Source: Clostridiales bacterium (GTDB taxonomy: Bacteria > Bacillota > Clostridia > Lachnospirales > JAITVM01). Taken from it: DNA of 11,068 nucleotides. Within the stretch, counting starts at the first letter, position 1, and every line of letters starts with the position of its first letter. The stretch lies in assembly GCA_031285815.1 (NCBI GenBank), contig JAITVM010000129.1, forward strand, positions 1 to 11,068. Reading direction: 5' to 3'. The notes under the pieces are model-generated. The model saw only the letters and a list, made by a program, of their open reading frames with translations, was not told where the DNA came from and did not search any database. Of this stretch, positions 1 through 6,756 are shown in pieces. A program made the position numbers and the translations under genes.

Positions 1-1
1 A

Positions 2-40
2 TTAATTTTAGGCCAACTTAGCATAGATAAAATATATTAA
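2..40 (+). CDS. Possible C-terminal tail of an upstream gene (partial)
   Basis: One forward frame is open from the window edge and ends in TAA at 38-40, giving the tail LILGQLSIDKIY. The only support is its position: it stops 36 bases before an intrinsic terminator reading in the same direction (77-118), which implies that a plus-strand transcript enters from the left. Twelve residues are too few to identify a family, and the frame could be open by chance in this AT-rich stretch. Confidence 0.25.
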   Translation, partial: LILGQLSIDKIY

Positions 41-76
41 ATTAATATTTTTAAAGCCATAGTTTTGAAAATAGGG

Positions 77-118
77 AACCGCCAGGGTATGAAGTAATCT
101 TCAGCAATGGCGGTTTTT
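77..118 (+). terminator. Intrinsic terminator of an upstream plus-strand gene
   Basis: AACCGCCA (77-84) pairs perfectly with TGGCGGTT (108-115). An inner stem GAAG (91-94) / CTTC (99-102) closes a TAAT loop, and a run of five T (114-118) overlaps the end of the outer stem. The opposite strand has no T tract next to the stem. It probably ends the gene entering from the left and insulates the MerR promoter at 140-170. The interior is partly unpaired, so it could be less efficient than a simple hairpin. Confidence 0.6.
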
Positions 119-139
119 CAGTTGCCATTAATTTTGCTG

Positions 140-170
140 TTGACTTTCCCCCTACAGGAACATATATACT
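140..170 (+). promoter_or_regulatory. MerR-type promoter/operator with 19-bp spacer
   Basis: The -35 is TTGACT (140-145) and the -10 is TATACT (165-170), separated by 19 bp instead of the usual 17. A long spacer is the hallmark of promoters that MerR-family proteins activate by twisting the DNA. The spacer holds an imperfect dyad with TTCC (146-149) and GGAA (157-160) arms around position 153, where such a dimer would bind. The regulator gene starts 52 bases after the -10, so autoregulation is the simplest reading. An alternative -10, TATATA (163-168), would give a normal 17-bp spacer, so the call is not certain. Confidence 0.6.
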
Positions 171-222
171 TACCTTATCCGGATCAGATATTTGTAATAT
201 GTTGAATATTGGAGGTAGAAAG

Positions 223-1023
223 ATGCTGCCTATAGGTGAATTTTCGAAAATAAGCAATGTTACTGCCAAAACATTAAGGTATTACGACGAAATTAATTTA
301 CTTAAGCCTGTCCATGTTAAGAATAACGGTTACCGTTATTATAGCGTCGGGCAGCTTAAAGACATCCTGTTGATAAATAAATTAAAAATGTATTGCTTTT
401 CTCTAGAAGAAATTGCTGAAGTATTAGGGAGCCCTTATGACGACTCACATTTACATGGGCTGATTAAAGCTAAACAACAAAGCATTCAGGAAAAAGTAGA
501 GGGTTACCAATATATTTTAAAGCAATTGGGTAAAGATATTTCAAATTTGGAAAGGGGAATTCATATAATGGCATATTTGGACGATATAGAGGTAAAAATG
601 GTAGAATTGCAAAATAACAATGTCCTTTTCTTTAGGCAAAAAATGAGTGTTCAGGATTTTGGCAAATATATGGGCAAACTATTTGAAACAGCAGCGAAAA
701 GGGGCCTTACAATTACAGGCCCACCAATGACAATTTATCATGATGAAGAGTTTAACCCTGCAGATAGCGATATAGAAGTTGCATTGCCTGTTAAGGAAGT
801 TGAAAAAGGGACACGTGCGTTTGAAGGCGGGCTTTTCGCGATGTCAACATTAAAAGGCCCTTATCAGGGGCTTACGTCTGTATATACGAAACTAGAGCAG
901 TGGTTGGAGGACGAAGGGTATAAAATGAATGGCGAGCCATTTGAAATTTATTTGACAGACCCAAATACAGGGCTACCGCCGGAGGAATATGTGACAGAGG
1001 TGTATTTTCCGATAAAAAAATAA
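223..1023 (+). CDS. MerR-family transcriptional regulator with GyrI-like effector-binding domain
   Basis: This is a 266-residue DNA-binding regulator of the BmrR/BltR/TipA type. Residues 1-70 form the winged helix-turn-helix: the start MLPIGEFSKISNVTAKTLRY, then YYDEINLLKP and NGYRYYS are classic MerR signatures. Residues about 75-112 form the dimerisation coiled coil (KAKQQSIQEKVEGYQYILKQ). Residues about 120-266 match a GyrI-like ligand pocket, including SDIEVALPV near 182-190, whose Glu185 may correspond to the acidic residue that contacts cationic ligands in the family, and EIYLTDP near 241-247. The start at 223 is chosen because GGAGG (211-215) lies 7 bases upstream; an in-frame ATG at 199 has no such site. 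No transporter or other target gene is adjacent in the window, so the regulon is unknown; the only visible candidate operator is its own promoter. The ligand is probably a hydrophobic or cationic small molecule, by family inference only. Confidence 0.9.
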   Translation: MLPIGEFSKISNVTAKTLRYYDEINLLKPVHVKNNGYRYYSVGQLKDILLINKLKMYCFSLEEIAEVLGSPYDDSHLHGLIKAKQQSIQEKVEGYQYILKQLGKDISNLERGIHIMAYLDDIEVKMVELQNNNVLFFRQKMSVQDFGKYMGKLFETAAKRGLTITGPPMTIYHDEEFNPADSDIEVALPVKEVEKGTRAFEGGLFAMSTLKGPYQGLTSVYTKLEQWLEDEGYKMNGEPFEIYLTDPNTGLPPEEYVTEVYFPIKK

Positions 1024-1057
1024 CCCGTGTTGTATAATTTAATAGTAGGCATTATTA

Positions 1058-1106
1058 ATGCCCGCCCAACTTTTAGAAAAACTGTTGGGCGGGCATAACG
1101 TTTTTT
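1058..1106 (+). terminator. Strong intrinsic terminator after the MerR gene
   Basis: ATGCCCGCCCAAC (1058-1070) pairs perfectly over 13 bp with GTTGGGCGGGCAT (1084-1096). The loop contains a further TTTT/AAAA pairing, and T6 follows at 1101-1106. It starts 34 bases after the MerR stop codon. On the minus strand no T tract follows the stem, so it is mainly a plus-strand terminator, though the stem alone may also hinder read-through from the convergent genes at 1262-2079. Confidence 0.85.
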
Positions 1107-1261
1107 ATGGCCTGGGCAATTACATTTTGCGTTTGCAGGGCTGCACTAAAGGTTATACTAAGATAACCGCAACTTCAAAATATCCCATAATTGCAAAACG
1201 TATTACATTCGTATATAGGCCTTTATTTATAACAATAGCCAGTGGGTGCCTTGTAAAGGGG

Positions 1262-1648
1262 TCAAAAATCCGAATACTCATCTGAATCTAGTGTACTGGA
1301 TAATTTATCACCCAAAAAAACTTGCATAAGCGCATAAGCGCTTAACATCCGTTTGTCACTGTCATTTGGCGGGATTGGGGTATCATCATTTGCGTGCCCC
1401 CCATCAAAATCATTAGTGCCGGATTTATATTGGGCCTTATTGCCATCGGCATTAAGGATATGGCTTAATGCAAGCTCTTCCATCGCGATGGATGAAACGA
1501 TCCTGTTGATAGCCTCTTCGCGTTTATTAGCCATGTTGGAAGATGGCTCAGGCACCGATATTACTATTTCTAAAGGGCCACCAGCAGTACTAATGCCTTG
1601 GCTGTTGGCCACGGAGGTTGCCAGCGTTAAGCTGCCCAAGGTAATCAT
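1262..1648 (-). CDS. Small helical protein with a SIAMEE/HILNAEG-type module (surface or spore associated family)
   Basis: A 128-residue protein of unknown function. The middle reads EEAINRIVSSIAMEELALSH followed by ILNADGNKAQ (residues about 44-74). Near the C terminus KRMLSAYALMQVFLGDKLSS forms a second helix, and between them lies a low-complexity linker rich in Asp, Gly and Pro. From memory, this pair of helices (SIA-EE-ALSHI-NAEG, then a later ML..MQ..FL..KL helix) recurs in small or collagen-like Firmicute proteins thought to sit on spores or the cell surface; the biochemical role is not known. There is no signal peptide; the mildly hydrophobic start (MITLGSLTLATSV) is too short to be one. 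The start overlaps the preceding gene's stop as ATGA (1648-1645), and GGGGGAGG sits just upstream inside that gene, so the two are probably translationally coupled. It may once have been the C-terminal part of one protein with its neighbour. Confidence 0.7.
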   Translation of the reverse strand: MITLGSLTLATSVANSQGISTAGGPLEIVISVPEPSSNMANKREEAINRIVSSIAMEELALSHILNADGNKAQYKSGTNDFDGGHANDDTPIPPNDSDKRMLSAYALMQVFLGDKLSSTLDSDEYSDF

Positions 1649-2079
1649 GGCATTACCTCCCCCGTAGCTGCTTTATGAATACCGAAGCTGGTGGTAGCTG
1701 TGCCACCATTAGCAGCGATATCATCAGTTAAGCTGAATGTTAATGTACCGGTAGAAGGGTCATAAGCAGTATTTGCCCCAAGGGTAGTATCAGATCTAAT
1801 AGTCCCCTCGGCATACTCTGCAAGATTGCTATCGATACCGGTAATTGTTACGTTAAGTGGGGCTGTAAATAAAACAGCCTCCTTATTAGTTATATCTACT
1901 GTAAGCGTCAATATGCCGCCTGTACTATAATCAGCCCAATCAGTTTTGTCGGCAGAAATGGTAGCAGAAACAGCAGCTGTGCCGCCATCAAGCGTTTTGG
2001 GCGTTGTATTAATAGTTTCAGGAGCTCCGGAAATACCACCCTCTATACTTACGGATGGCTGCAATGCTTGAATAGCCAT
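1645..2079 (-). CDS. Unrecognised beta-rich small protein, first gene of a two-gene unit
   Basis: A 144-residue protein beginning MAIQALQPSVSIEGG. I do not recognise the family with certainty. It is rich in Thr, Ser, Gly, Ala and Asp, with alternating hydrophobic stretches such as GGILTLTVDITNKEAVLF, PLNVTITGID and TGTLTFSLTDDIA. This suggests an immunoglobulin-like beta sandwich of the kind found in bacterial surface proteins. There is no signal peptide or membrane segment, so export by the standard Sec route is not indicated; deposition on the forespore from the mother cell would fit, but that is inference from the partner gene. The start at 2079 is set by AAAGGAGAG (2094-2086), 6 bases upstream; a longer frame to 2115 would overlap the promoter palindrome and has no ribosome site. 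The stop overlaps the next start by 4 bases (ATGA). Confidence 0.7.
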   Translation of the reverse strand: MAIQALQPSVSIEGGISGAPETINTTPKTLDGGTAAVSATISADKTDWADYSTGGILTLTVDITNKEAVLFTAPLNVTITGIDSNLAEYAEGTIRSDTTLGANTAYDPSTGTLTFSLTDDIAANGGTATTSFGIHKAATGEVMP

Positions 2080-2103
2080 TTTATTCTCTCCTTTGAATAA
2101 TTT

Positions 2104-2119
2104 TGTAATGATCATTACA
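2104..2119. promoter_or_regulatory. Perfect 16-bp palindrome, probable operator of the small-protein pair
   Basis: TGTAATGATCATTACA is a perfect inverted repeat. On the minus strand it abuts the TATAAT hexamer (2124-2119), so its centre falls about where transcription would begin. That is a typical repressor position. The TGTNA...TNACA shape recalls GlnR/TnrA boxes but has a 6-base centre instead of 7, so no regulator is assigned. Confidence 0.5.
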
Positions 2120-2124
2120 TTATA
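2119..2124 (-). promoter_or_regulatory. -10 element for the small-protein pair
   Basis: A perfect TATAAT reads leftward 40 bases before the start at 2079. No convincing TTGACA lies 16-18 bases upstream (2141-2148 reads AT-rich only), so the promoter either needs an activator or uses another sigma factor. A GAATA (2132-2128) with CATTACA (2110-2104) 17 bases on is loosely like a forespore sigma F/G promoter, but one -10 base does not fit. Confidence 0.4.
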
Positions 2125-2250
2125 TAATATTCACCTAGGACAAATTTGTGTATAAATTTTTTGGGGTATAATACAAATGGTTTAGGGGGGCATATATTTT
2201 TACTTTTATTTTATGCTTGCCCACCTATTAAGTTTATGATAAACAGCGGG

Positions 2251-2832
2251 TTATTTGCCGGTTATAAAAAATTTTATAATAGACAGGGCTTCCCGGGAAT
2301 AATTATATGGCATATAAATTGGCTCTGTATCTGCGTGGTAATGTGTTGCACTGAAGCCCAGCTTTTTTGCAATCAATTGGGACCTATATATATGGAAGTC
2401 ATTTGTTATTATGGCAGCTTTATAGCTATCATTAAAAATATTTTTTAAAATATTTTGTGAATATAATAAGTTTTCATATGTTGAAGTTGAGGCTTCCTCT
2501 TTTATTATTTTCCCTATTGGGGTGCCTTTGTTAACTAAATATGTTTCCATAGCAAGTGCTTCTGTGATATCCTCGTTAGGGCCTTGGCCCCCGGATACAA
2601 CAATTAAGGCATTTGGGTTTTTTGTATGGTATTCAAAAGCAGCATCCAGCCTATTAGCAAGATGGTTTGACACCTTTGTTCCTTTAACCGCGCAGCCAAG
2701 TACAATTACAACATCCTCATCAAACGTAGCGTTATCGTTTTTTCCATATAAGCCAATAGATATAAGCGTAGCCGAAGAAAAAATTAAAATGGAAATAACT
2801 ATACATAAAACTATTTTCGTTTCTTTTCTCAT
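2251..2832 (-). CDS. DUF218 / YdcF-SanA-ElyC family membrane-anchored protein
   Basis: A 193-residue protein. Residues about 7-29 form one transmembrane helix (IVLCIVISILIFSSATLISI) after a short positive start (MRKETK), so the domain probably faces outside. The DUF218 fold follows: VVIVLGCAVKG (41-51), HLANRLDAAFEYH (57-69), ALIVVSGGQGPNEDITEA (75-92), EASTSTYENLLYS (113-125) and ITNDFHIYRS (142-151). These are the conserved blocks of the family, including the SGGQG and TNDFH(I)xR motifs. Relatives (SanA, ElyC, YdcF) are linked to envelope integrity and peptidoglycan or undecaprenyl carrier metabolism; the reaction is not established for most members. The ATG at 2832 is preferred because GGGGG (2845-2841) is 8 bases upstream; a GTG at 2847 lacks a ribosome site. 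The gene stands alone between the mannosidase terminator and the small-protein pair. Confidence 0.85.
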   Translation of the reverse strand: MRKETKIVLCIVISILIFSSATLISIGLYGKNDNATFDEDVVIVLGCAVKGTKVSNHLANRLDAAFEYHTKNPNALIVVSGGQGPNEDITEALAMETYLVNKGTPIGKIIKEEASTSTYENLLYSQNILKNIFNDSYKAAIITNDFHIYRSQLIAKKLGFSATHYHADTEPIYMPYNYSREALSIIKFFITGK

Positions 2833-2866
2833 TAAAAAAACCCCCACTGTAGATTTAGTTATTGCT

Positions 2867-2895
2867 AATATATTATAATAATACGTTTAAGCCAA
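2867..2895 (-). promoter_or_regulatory. Candidate promoter of the DUF218 gene
   Basis: On the minus strand TTGGCT (2895-2890), a 17-bp spacer and TATATT (2872-2867) precede the start at 2832. It lies between the operon terminator at 2952-2926 and the gene, so the DUF218 gene would be transcribed separately. The region is very AT-rich and other -10-like hexamers exist, so the exact element is uncertain. Confidence 0.4.
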
Positions 2896-2925
2896 TGGAT
2901 TAGTCTATATTATATCAAATAGCGC

Positions 2926-2952
2926 AAAAATACCCCCGTCAGGCGGGGGCAT
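2926..2952 (-). terminator. Intrinsic terminator of the sugar operon
   Basis: On the minus strand ATGCCCCCG (2952-2944) pairs with CGGGGGTAT (2938-2930), with one G-T wobble, around a 5-base loop (2943-2939). The T run at 2930-2926 directly follows. It lies 11 bases after the GH38 stop codon and marks the end of the operon that starts at 9857. Confidence 0.9.
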
Positions 2953-2962
2953 TCACATGTGG

Positions 2963-5785
2963 TTAAGTTGTTTGAATCTCGAAAGTAATAATTTTTTGTT
3001 TCGGCATATCTATACTGAATGAATTTTGGTATACCGCTATATCCCCAAGCCTATTTTCGTTAAGCATACACTGCCATGCTTTTGTTATATTAAAGCCTGC
3101 GTTAATTTCTGTATGCTGGGTTTCGTTTGTTGGGTTATATAGCCTCAAAATTATATTCTTTCCGTTTTCGGCAGGCTTGAATGCAGAAATAACAGTATTA
3201 GGGTTTGTTATGCTTAAAAAGCTGCAGCTAAGCGGCAGGCCGCCAGCGGCGCCGGCATTCCCGCAAAGCTGGTAGCATAGCGGCAATGTGGCATGGCTTT
3301 GTGCTTCACGGTAAACTAAAGCATCAGCCCAGTTGCCGCTGTGGGGGTAAATGGCATAAGAAAACTCCATGCCCCTTTGTAGCTGGCTGCCTTCTTGTGA
3401 TTCAAAACGCCCGACTGCTTCCCACCAGGTAACTATTGTGCCACCCATTGCGCGGAAAAGCGTAAGGTATAATGTATTATCCTCATCATTAGCCAGTTCA
3501 TATTCGGTGAAGCAGTTGCTCAAAAAAGCCAGCCCTTTTTGATTGCCATTTATATCTACAAAATCTTGCATGGGCAAGGTCTGCATTTCTGGCCAATAGC
3601 TGCCATCTGGGGCTTGCTGGTTAACCCGCGGCCGGCTGTCAACAGTAAAATGCCCTGCCGCGTTTGCAGTATCAGTTTTAATGCCGGTAGGCAAAGCTAA
3701 GCGCAAGCGGTGGTTTTTCACATTATTATTTACCCTGGTCGTTACTTCCAGCCGCTTTGAACCGCGGCTTAATGTGAAACGTGAAATTATTTTTAATACG
3801 GTTTCTGGGCCGCTCCGGCATGATGGGCCGCGTACGCCATAATCCGGCTCCTCTGCGCTTTCGGGGAGCACCATAGAATACTCGGCTACAATTGTAGCGG
3901 AAAGCGGGCCGGAATTTTCGCTCCAGAGGCGGGCGCTGCCCATTAATGTTGTGTGCGACTGGTTGTTATAAGGCGGGTAATAAGCCCAATAGTTGCCTAC
4001 GTCGCCGGAGTCTTCAAAATAATGTATGTTATCATAAACATGGCCGGACTCTTTATGTGTCAGGCGGATACTGCCATTGTGTTTGAATTCTGCCCGCAGG
4101 TACGCGTTTTCTAATACATTATTGCTTTTTAGTATATTTAAAGGCGTAGCCCGCCGCATCGGCAGCCAATAAAAAGCCTCGGGGTTAAAATGTTTTTCTG
4201 GCAGCAGCTCAATAATTTTATAGCCCATTGCAGGCAGCAGGCCCGTATCAATGTAAAATAAATGCCTGTGCGAAATAAAAGGCCACGGCCTGGCCTCGGT
4301 ATCATGGACAGGGTAAGGCTTTTCGCCACGGGATATTTCTTGGGTTTCGAGCCATGTGCCATCAAGGGCCCTAGCCTTTAAGCTCCAGATACAATCTGAT
4401 GCAGCGGTTGCAATATTTACTTCGCTTATATTGTGTATTGGCCATGGGTTTGGGTTATAAACAAAAAGGAAATTTGAATTTGGGCTAAAACCGGACAAAT
4501 CTAGGCGCTTTACAAGGTTTTCGATAGCATGGCTAGTTACTGACTGGCCGATTTCTATAGCCTGCCCTAACCTATACTCAACATCGTTTGCGGTCTTGTC
4601 TTGTGTCACACCATTAATTGAGTCATGTGGGTGCGATTTTAGCATATACCCCCAAGCTTTTTTTAACATGCCTTCCGGGTAGCTTCCACCCAATGCATAG
4701 AGTGCAGTATTAAGTGGCTCGGCGGCGCGCAGCAAAATATTTTGGGCTTTCTTGTTTTTAATTTTAAGGTACATCCGGGAAGCCAATGCGTTCCCGGAAC
4801 AGTCACAAGAAGGCCCGTCGCGTAATTCGCCTATAATTGTACGGAGTTTAGATTTATCAAGGCGCCTGTGGAGGCCTTCGGCGTAATCCTGAAGCCTGGC
4901 GTGCGTAAACTCAGTATCTGGTATATGGGCATTTAAATCATTTATCATATTCGTAATTTGGCTTTGCGGCGTTGAAAAATCTGTGCCGTTTAAAAACAGG
5001 CGGAAATCTTTTTGCACAGTATCGTTAGTGGCATTAAGTGCACCTTCGTAACTGTCAATAAGCCAGTTGGTATTGTAATCCAGTTTAGGCCGCGTAACAA
5101 AAAAATCTTCGTCAATAAACCCAGGGGATGCATTGTGGATTGCAGCGCCAGAATTTTCAGGTATATACCTAAATTCGCTACTCATGCAGTTAATGCCATA
5201 TTTTGCGTACAAATATGTGTTGAAATAAAAATTTGCACGGGCATGTTCGCCGAGCCTTGTGGTTAATATAGATGTGCCGTCAGGCGATTGCCACATAAAT
5301 TCGCTTTCGGGCGCACGTTCTATAGAAACTTTTTTGGCACAGACAATAAAATCAAACCCAAACCCGGCGTATATTTGCGGGAACTGGGCAGTCTGGCCCC
5401 AGCCAAAGGAATTATAGCCTATGTTAAGGCAAGCGCCTAAACTGGATGCCCTGCTTTTTCCGCATAACAGGTTGCGTATTAGGCATTCGCCGTCGATAGG
5501 GTATAGGTCAGGCAAAGTATACCAAGGGCCAACAGAAACCCTGCCACTGGCAATATATTTTTCAACTTTTTCACGGTCTTGCGGCATAACCTCTAAGTAA
5601 TCATCTATCGGCGCAGTTTGGCCATCCATTAAAAAACAGCGGTAATTTTCGTCCCGGCCTAAAATGCCTAATAACTCTTGCATAAATTTTATTAGCAATA
5701 CCCTGCTTTGCCAAATGGGGTAACGCCATTCCATATCCCAATGGGTGTGTGGGGTTATATAGGCCTTATTCTTTTTTTCGCTCAT
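2963..5785 (-). CDS. Glycoside hydrolase family 38 (alpha-mannosidase-like) protein lacking the canonical catalytic Asp motif
   Basis: A 940-residue cytoplasmic protein (no signal peptide), close to the usual 850-1050 length of GH38 alpha-mannosidases, zinc enzymes that release alpha-linked mannose. Domains: catalytic beta/alpha barrel about 7-300, helical middle domain about 335-425, and beta-sandwich C-terminal domains from about 430 to the end. Zinc-site residues His15 and Asp17 are in HTHWDMEW, and His387 is in SHPHDSINGV. GPWYTLPD (86-93), CLIRNLLCGK (101-110), NGTDFSTPQ (266-274) and GELRDG (319-324) are also family-like. The segment where GH38 enzymes carry the nucleophile, normally like YLPDSFGHSAQMPQI, reads YNSFGWGQTAQFPQI (124-138): Phe127 sits at the Asp position in a gapless alignment, or Asn125 if SFG is aligned. 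That Asp is also the fourth zinc ligand in characterised members. Whether the protein hydrolyses mannosides by a variant site or is inactive cannot be decided here. It is the last operon gene, and its start overlaps the HAD stop as ATGA with AGGGG upstream. Confidence 0.85.
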   Translation of the reverse strand: MSEKKNKAYITPHTHWDMEWRYPIWQSRVLLIKFMQELLGILGRDENYRCFLMDGQTAPIDDYLEVMPQDREKVEKYIASGRVSVGPWYTLPDLYPIDGECLIRNLLCGKSRASSLGACLNIGYNSFGWGQTAQFPQIYAGFGFDFIVCAKKVSIERAPESEFMWQSPDGTSILTTRLGEHARANFYFNTYLYAKYGINCMSSEFRYIPENSGAAIHNASPGFIDEDFFVTRPKLDYNTNWLIDSYEGALNATNDTVQKDFRLFLNGTDFSTPQSQITNMINDLNAHIPDTEFTHARLQDYAEGLHRRLDKSKLRTIIGELRDGPSCDCSGNALASRMYLKIKNKKAQNILLRAAEPLNTALYALGGSYPEGMLKKAWGYMLKSHPHDSINGVTQDKTANDVEYRLGQAIEIGQSVTSHAIENLVKRLDLSGFSPNSNFLFVYNPNPWPIHNISEVNIATAASDCIWSLKARALDGTWLETQEISRGEKPYPVHDTEARPWPFISHRHLFYIDTGLLPAMGYKIIELLPEKHFNPEAFYWLPMRRATPLNILKSNNVLENAYLRAEFKHNGSIRLTHKESGHVYDNIHYFEDSGDVGNYWAYYPPYNNQSHTTLMGSARLWSENSGPLSATIVAEYSMVLPESAEEPDYGVRGPSCRSGPETVLKIISRFTLSRGSKRLEVTTRVNNNVKNHRLRLALPTGIKTDTANAAGHFTVDSRPRVNQQAPDGSYWPEMQTLPMQDFVDINGNQKGLAFLSNCFTEYELANDEDNTLYLTLFRAMGGTIVTWWEAVGRFESQEGSQLQRGMEFSYAIYPHSGNWADALVYREAQSHATLPLCYQLCGNAGAAGGLPLSCSFLSITNPNTVISAFKPAENGKNIILRLYNPTNETQHTEINAGFNITKAWQCMLNENRLGDIAVYQNSFSIDMPKQKIITFEIQTT

Positions 5786-6756
5786 TTTTGCACCCCTTTA
5801 ATAAATTCCATAACCTCATCAAAGTTTTCACAGTAAGCATTGCACATGCCGAGTGTGCCGCTTTGTTTAATATTCCCGCTGGCTACCCCAATTGTATAAA
5901 ACCCGGCCAGCCTAATAGAGCAAACGCCGGCACCGCTGTCTTCTATGCCGATTATGCTGCCGCGGCCTAGTTCCGGGATATTGAGCCCGACCCGTGCCAC
6001 TTCTGCGTATAGCCAAGGGTGGGGCTTTGCCACGAGTTCACCTAATGTGCCGGCGCTGCCTTTTTGTAAAGGGGTGCCGGCGGTTATTATACAATCGTAA
6101 AATTCTTTCGGGCCGCCTAGCCCAAGTGTGTCAAATGCAGACAGTATTTCAGGGTAAGCTTTTTGGTAAAGCCCGGATGTCACAAGGGCAATTTTAATGC
6201 CCATGCCCTTAAGCCCCAGCAAAAAACTTTTTATACCCGGTGCAGGTGTAAATGCGCCGGGTTTGCCTATGCCTTTGAGTATTAACCCCATCTCCCTGCC
6301 GGTGTGCATATTATAGTAAGCCCTGGCATCTTCAAGCTTTGCGCCGGGGGCGTATTTTTTTATGCAATAAAGTAAATGTTCAGAGACGCTGTGGCCGGAG
6401 ACAAATGGCAAATCTTCGCTTTCAAAACGGAAAGCCTTGTTGTTTAATAGGCTTGCCACAGTTTGTTCAATAACCCAGACCCAAAATTCTTCGCTATGGA
6501 CAGTGGTGCCGTCTAAGTCCATTAAAACGGCTTTAACCGGCGGGGTAATTTCAATTGGCTTGATAGGGTAGAAAGCAGGGTAGCCCATATCTGATTTTAC
6601 ATATGCCAGGGTTTCGTTTTCGAAACCAATTAACTCCACCTTGCCATCGCCTGTAGAAACAATCCGTTTTACGCCGTTTTTGCCGCGTTCAAAAAAGCCG
6701 CCGCCCTGGTTTAATTCCAACCATCCATGTGAATTTTCAATTTTAATATTTTTCAC
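5782..6756 (-). CDS. HAD-superfamily hydrolase, beta-phosphoglucomutase-like, with an N-terminal extension
   Basis: A 324-residue protein with a complete HAD active site: motif I MDLDGTT with Asp80 (nucleophile) and Asp82 (acid/base), motif II LVTSG (191-195), motif III Lys244 in AKPHPWLY, and motif IV GIEDSGAG (270-277). The helical cap between motifs I and II (about 90-170), with a GHSVSEHL segment, resembles the beta-PGM / sugar-phosphate phosphatase branch. HAD enzymes of this type dephosphorylate or isomerise sugar phosphates; here a hexose phosphate made from the imported glycan is the likely substrate, an inference from context. About 73 residues precede motif I, whereas relatives normally begin only a few residues before it; this extra segment (GWLELNQGGGFFERGKNGVK and on) looks beta-rich and is unassigned. 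The start is GTG, overlapping the permease stop as GTGA (6756-6753), and the stop overlaps the GH38 start as ATGA, so production is tied to both neighbours. Confidence 0.85.
   Translation of the reverse strand: MKNIKIENSHGWLELNQGGGFFERGKNGVKRIVSTGDGKVELIGFENETLAYVKSDMGYPAFYPIKPIEITPPVKAVLMDLDGTTVHSEEFWVWVIEQTVASLLNNKAFRFESEDLPFVSGHSVSEHLLYCIKKYAPGAKLEDARAYYNMHTGREMGLILKGIGKPGAFTPAPGIKSFLLGLKGMGIKIALVTSGLYQKAYPEILSAFDTLGLGGPKEFYDCIITAGTPLQKGSAGTLGELVAKPHPWLYAEVARVGLNIPELGRGSIIGIEDSGAGVCSIRLAGFYTIGVASGNIKQSGTLGMCNAYCENFDEVMEFIKGVQK

Noticed and set aside
51..269. Minus-strand open frame of 72 codons before and across the MerR start
   Set aside because: It lies opposite the terminator, the promoter and the first codons of a clear MerR gene, has no good ribosome site and no recognisable features.
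1151..1168. Small inverted repeat GGTTAT / ATAACC as a terminator for the minus-strand pair
   Set aside because: Only a 6-bp AT-rich stem, no T tract, and about 95 bases beyond the stop codon; not convincing as a terminator. Nothing else was identified in 1107-1261.
1058..1285. Plus-strand open frame of 75 codons starting at 1058
   Set aside because: Its first codons are the left arm of the 13-bp-stem terminator, no ribosome site precedes it, and its end overlaps the convergent helical protein gene.
1326..1346. Tandem CATAAGCG repeat
   Set aside because: Two short copies inside a coding region, explained by the codons for Ser-Ala-Tyr-Ala-Leu-Met.
2185..2232. Imperfect inverted repeat downstream of the DUF218 gene (GGTGGGCA against TGCCCCCC on the minus strand)
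   Set aside because: One mismatch, a loop of about 25 bases and no T tract after it; too weak to call a terminator.
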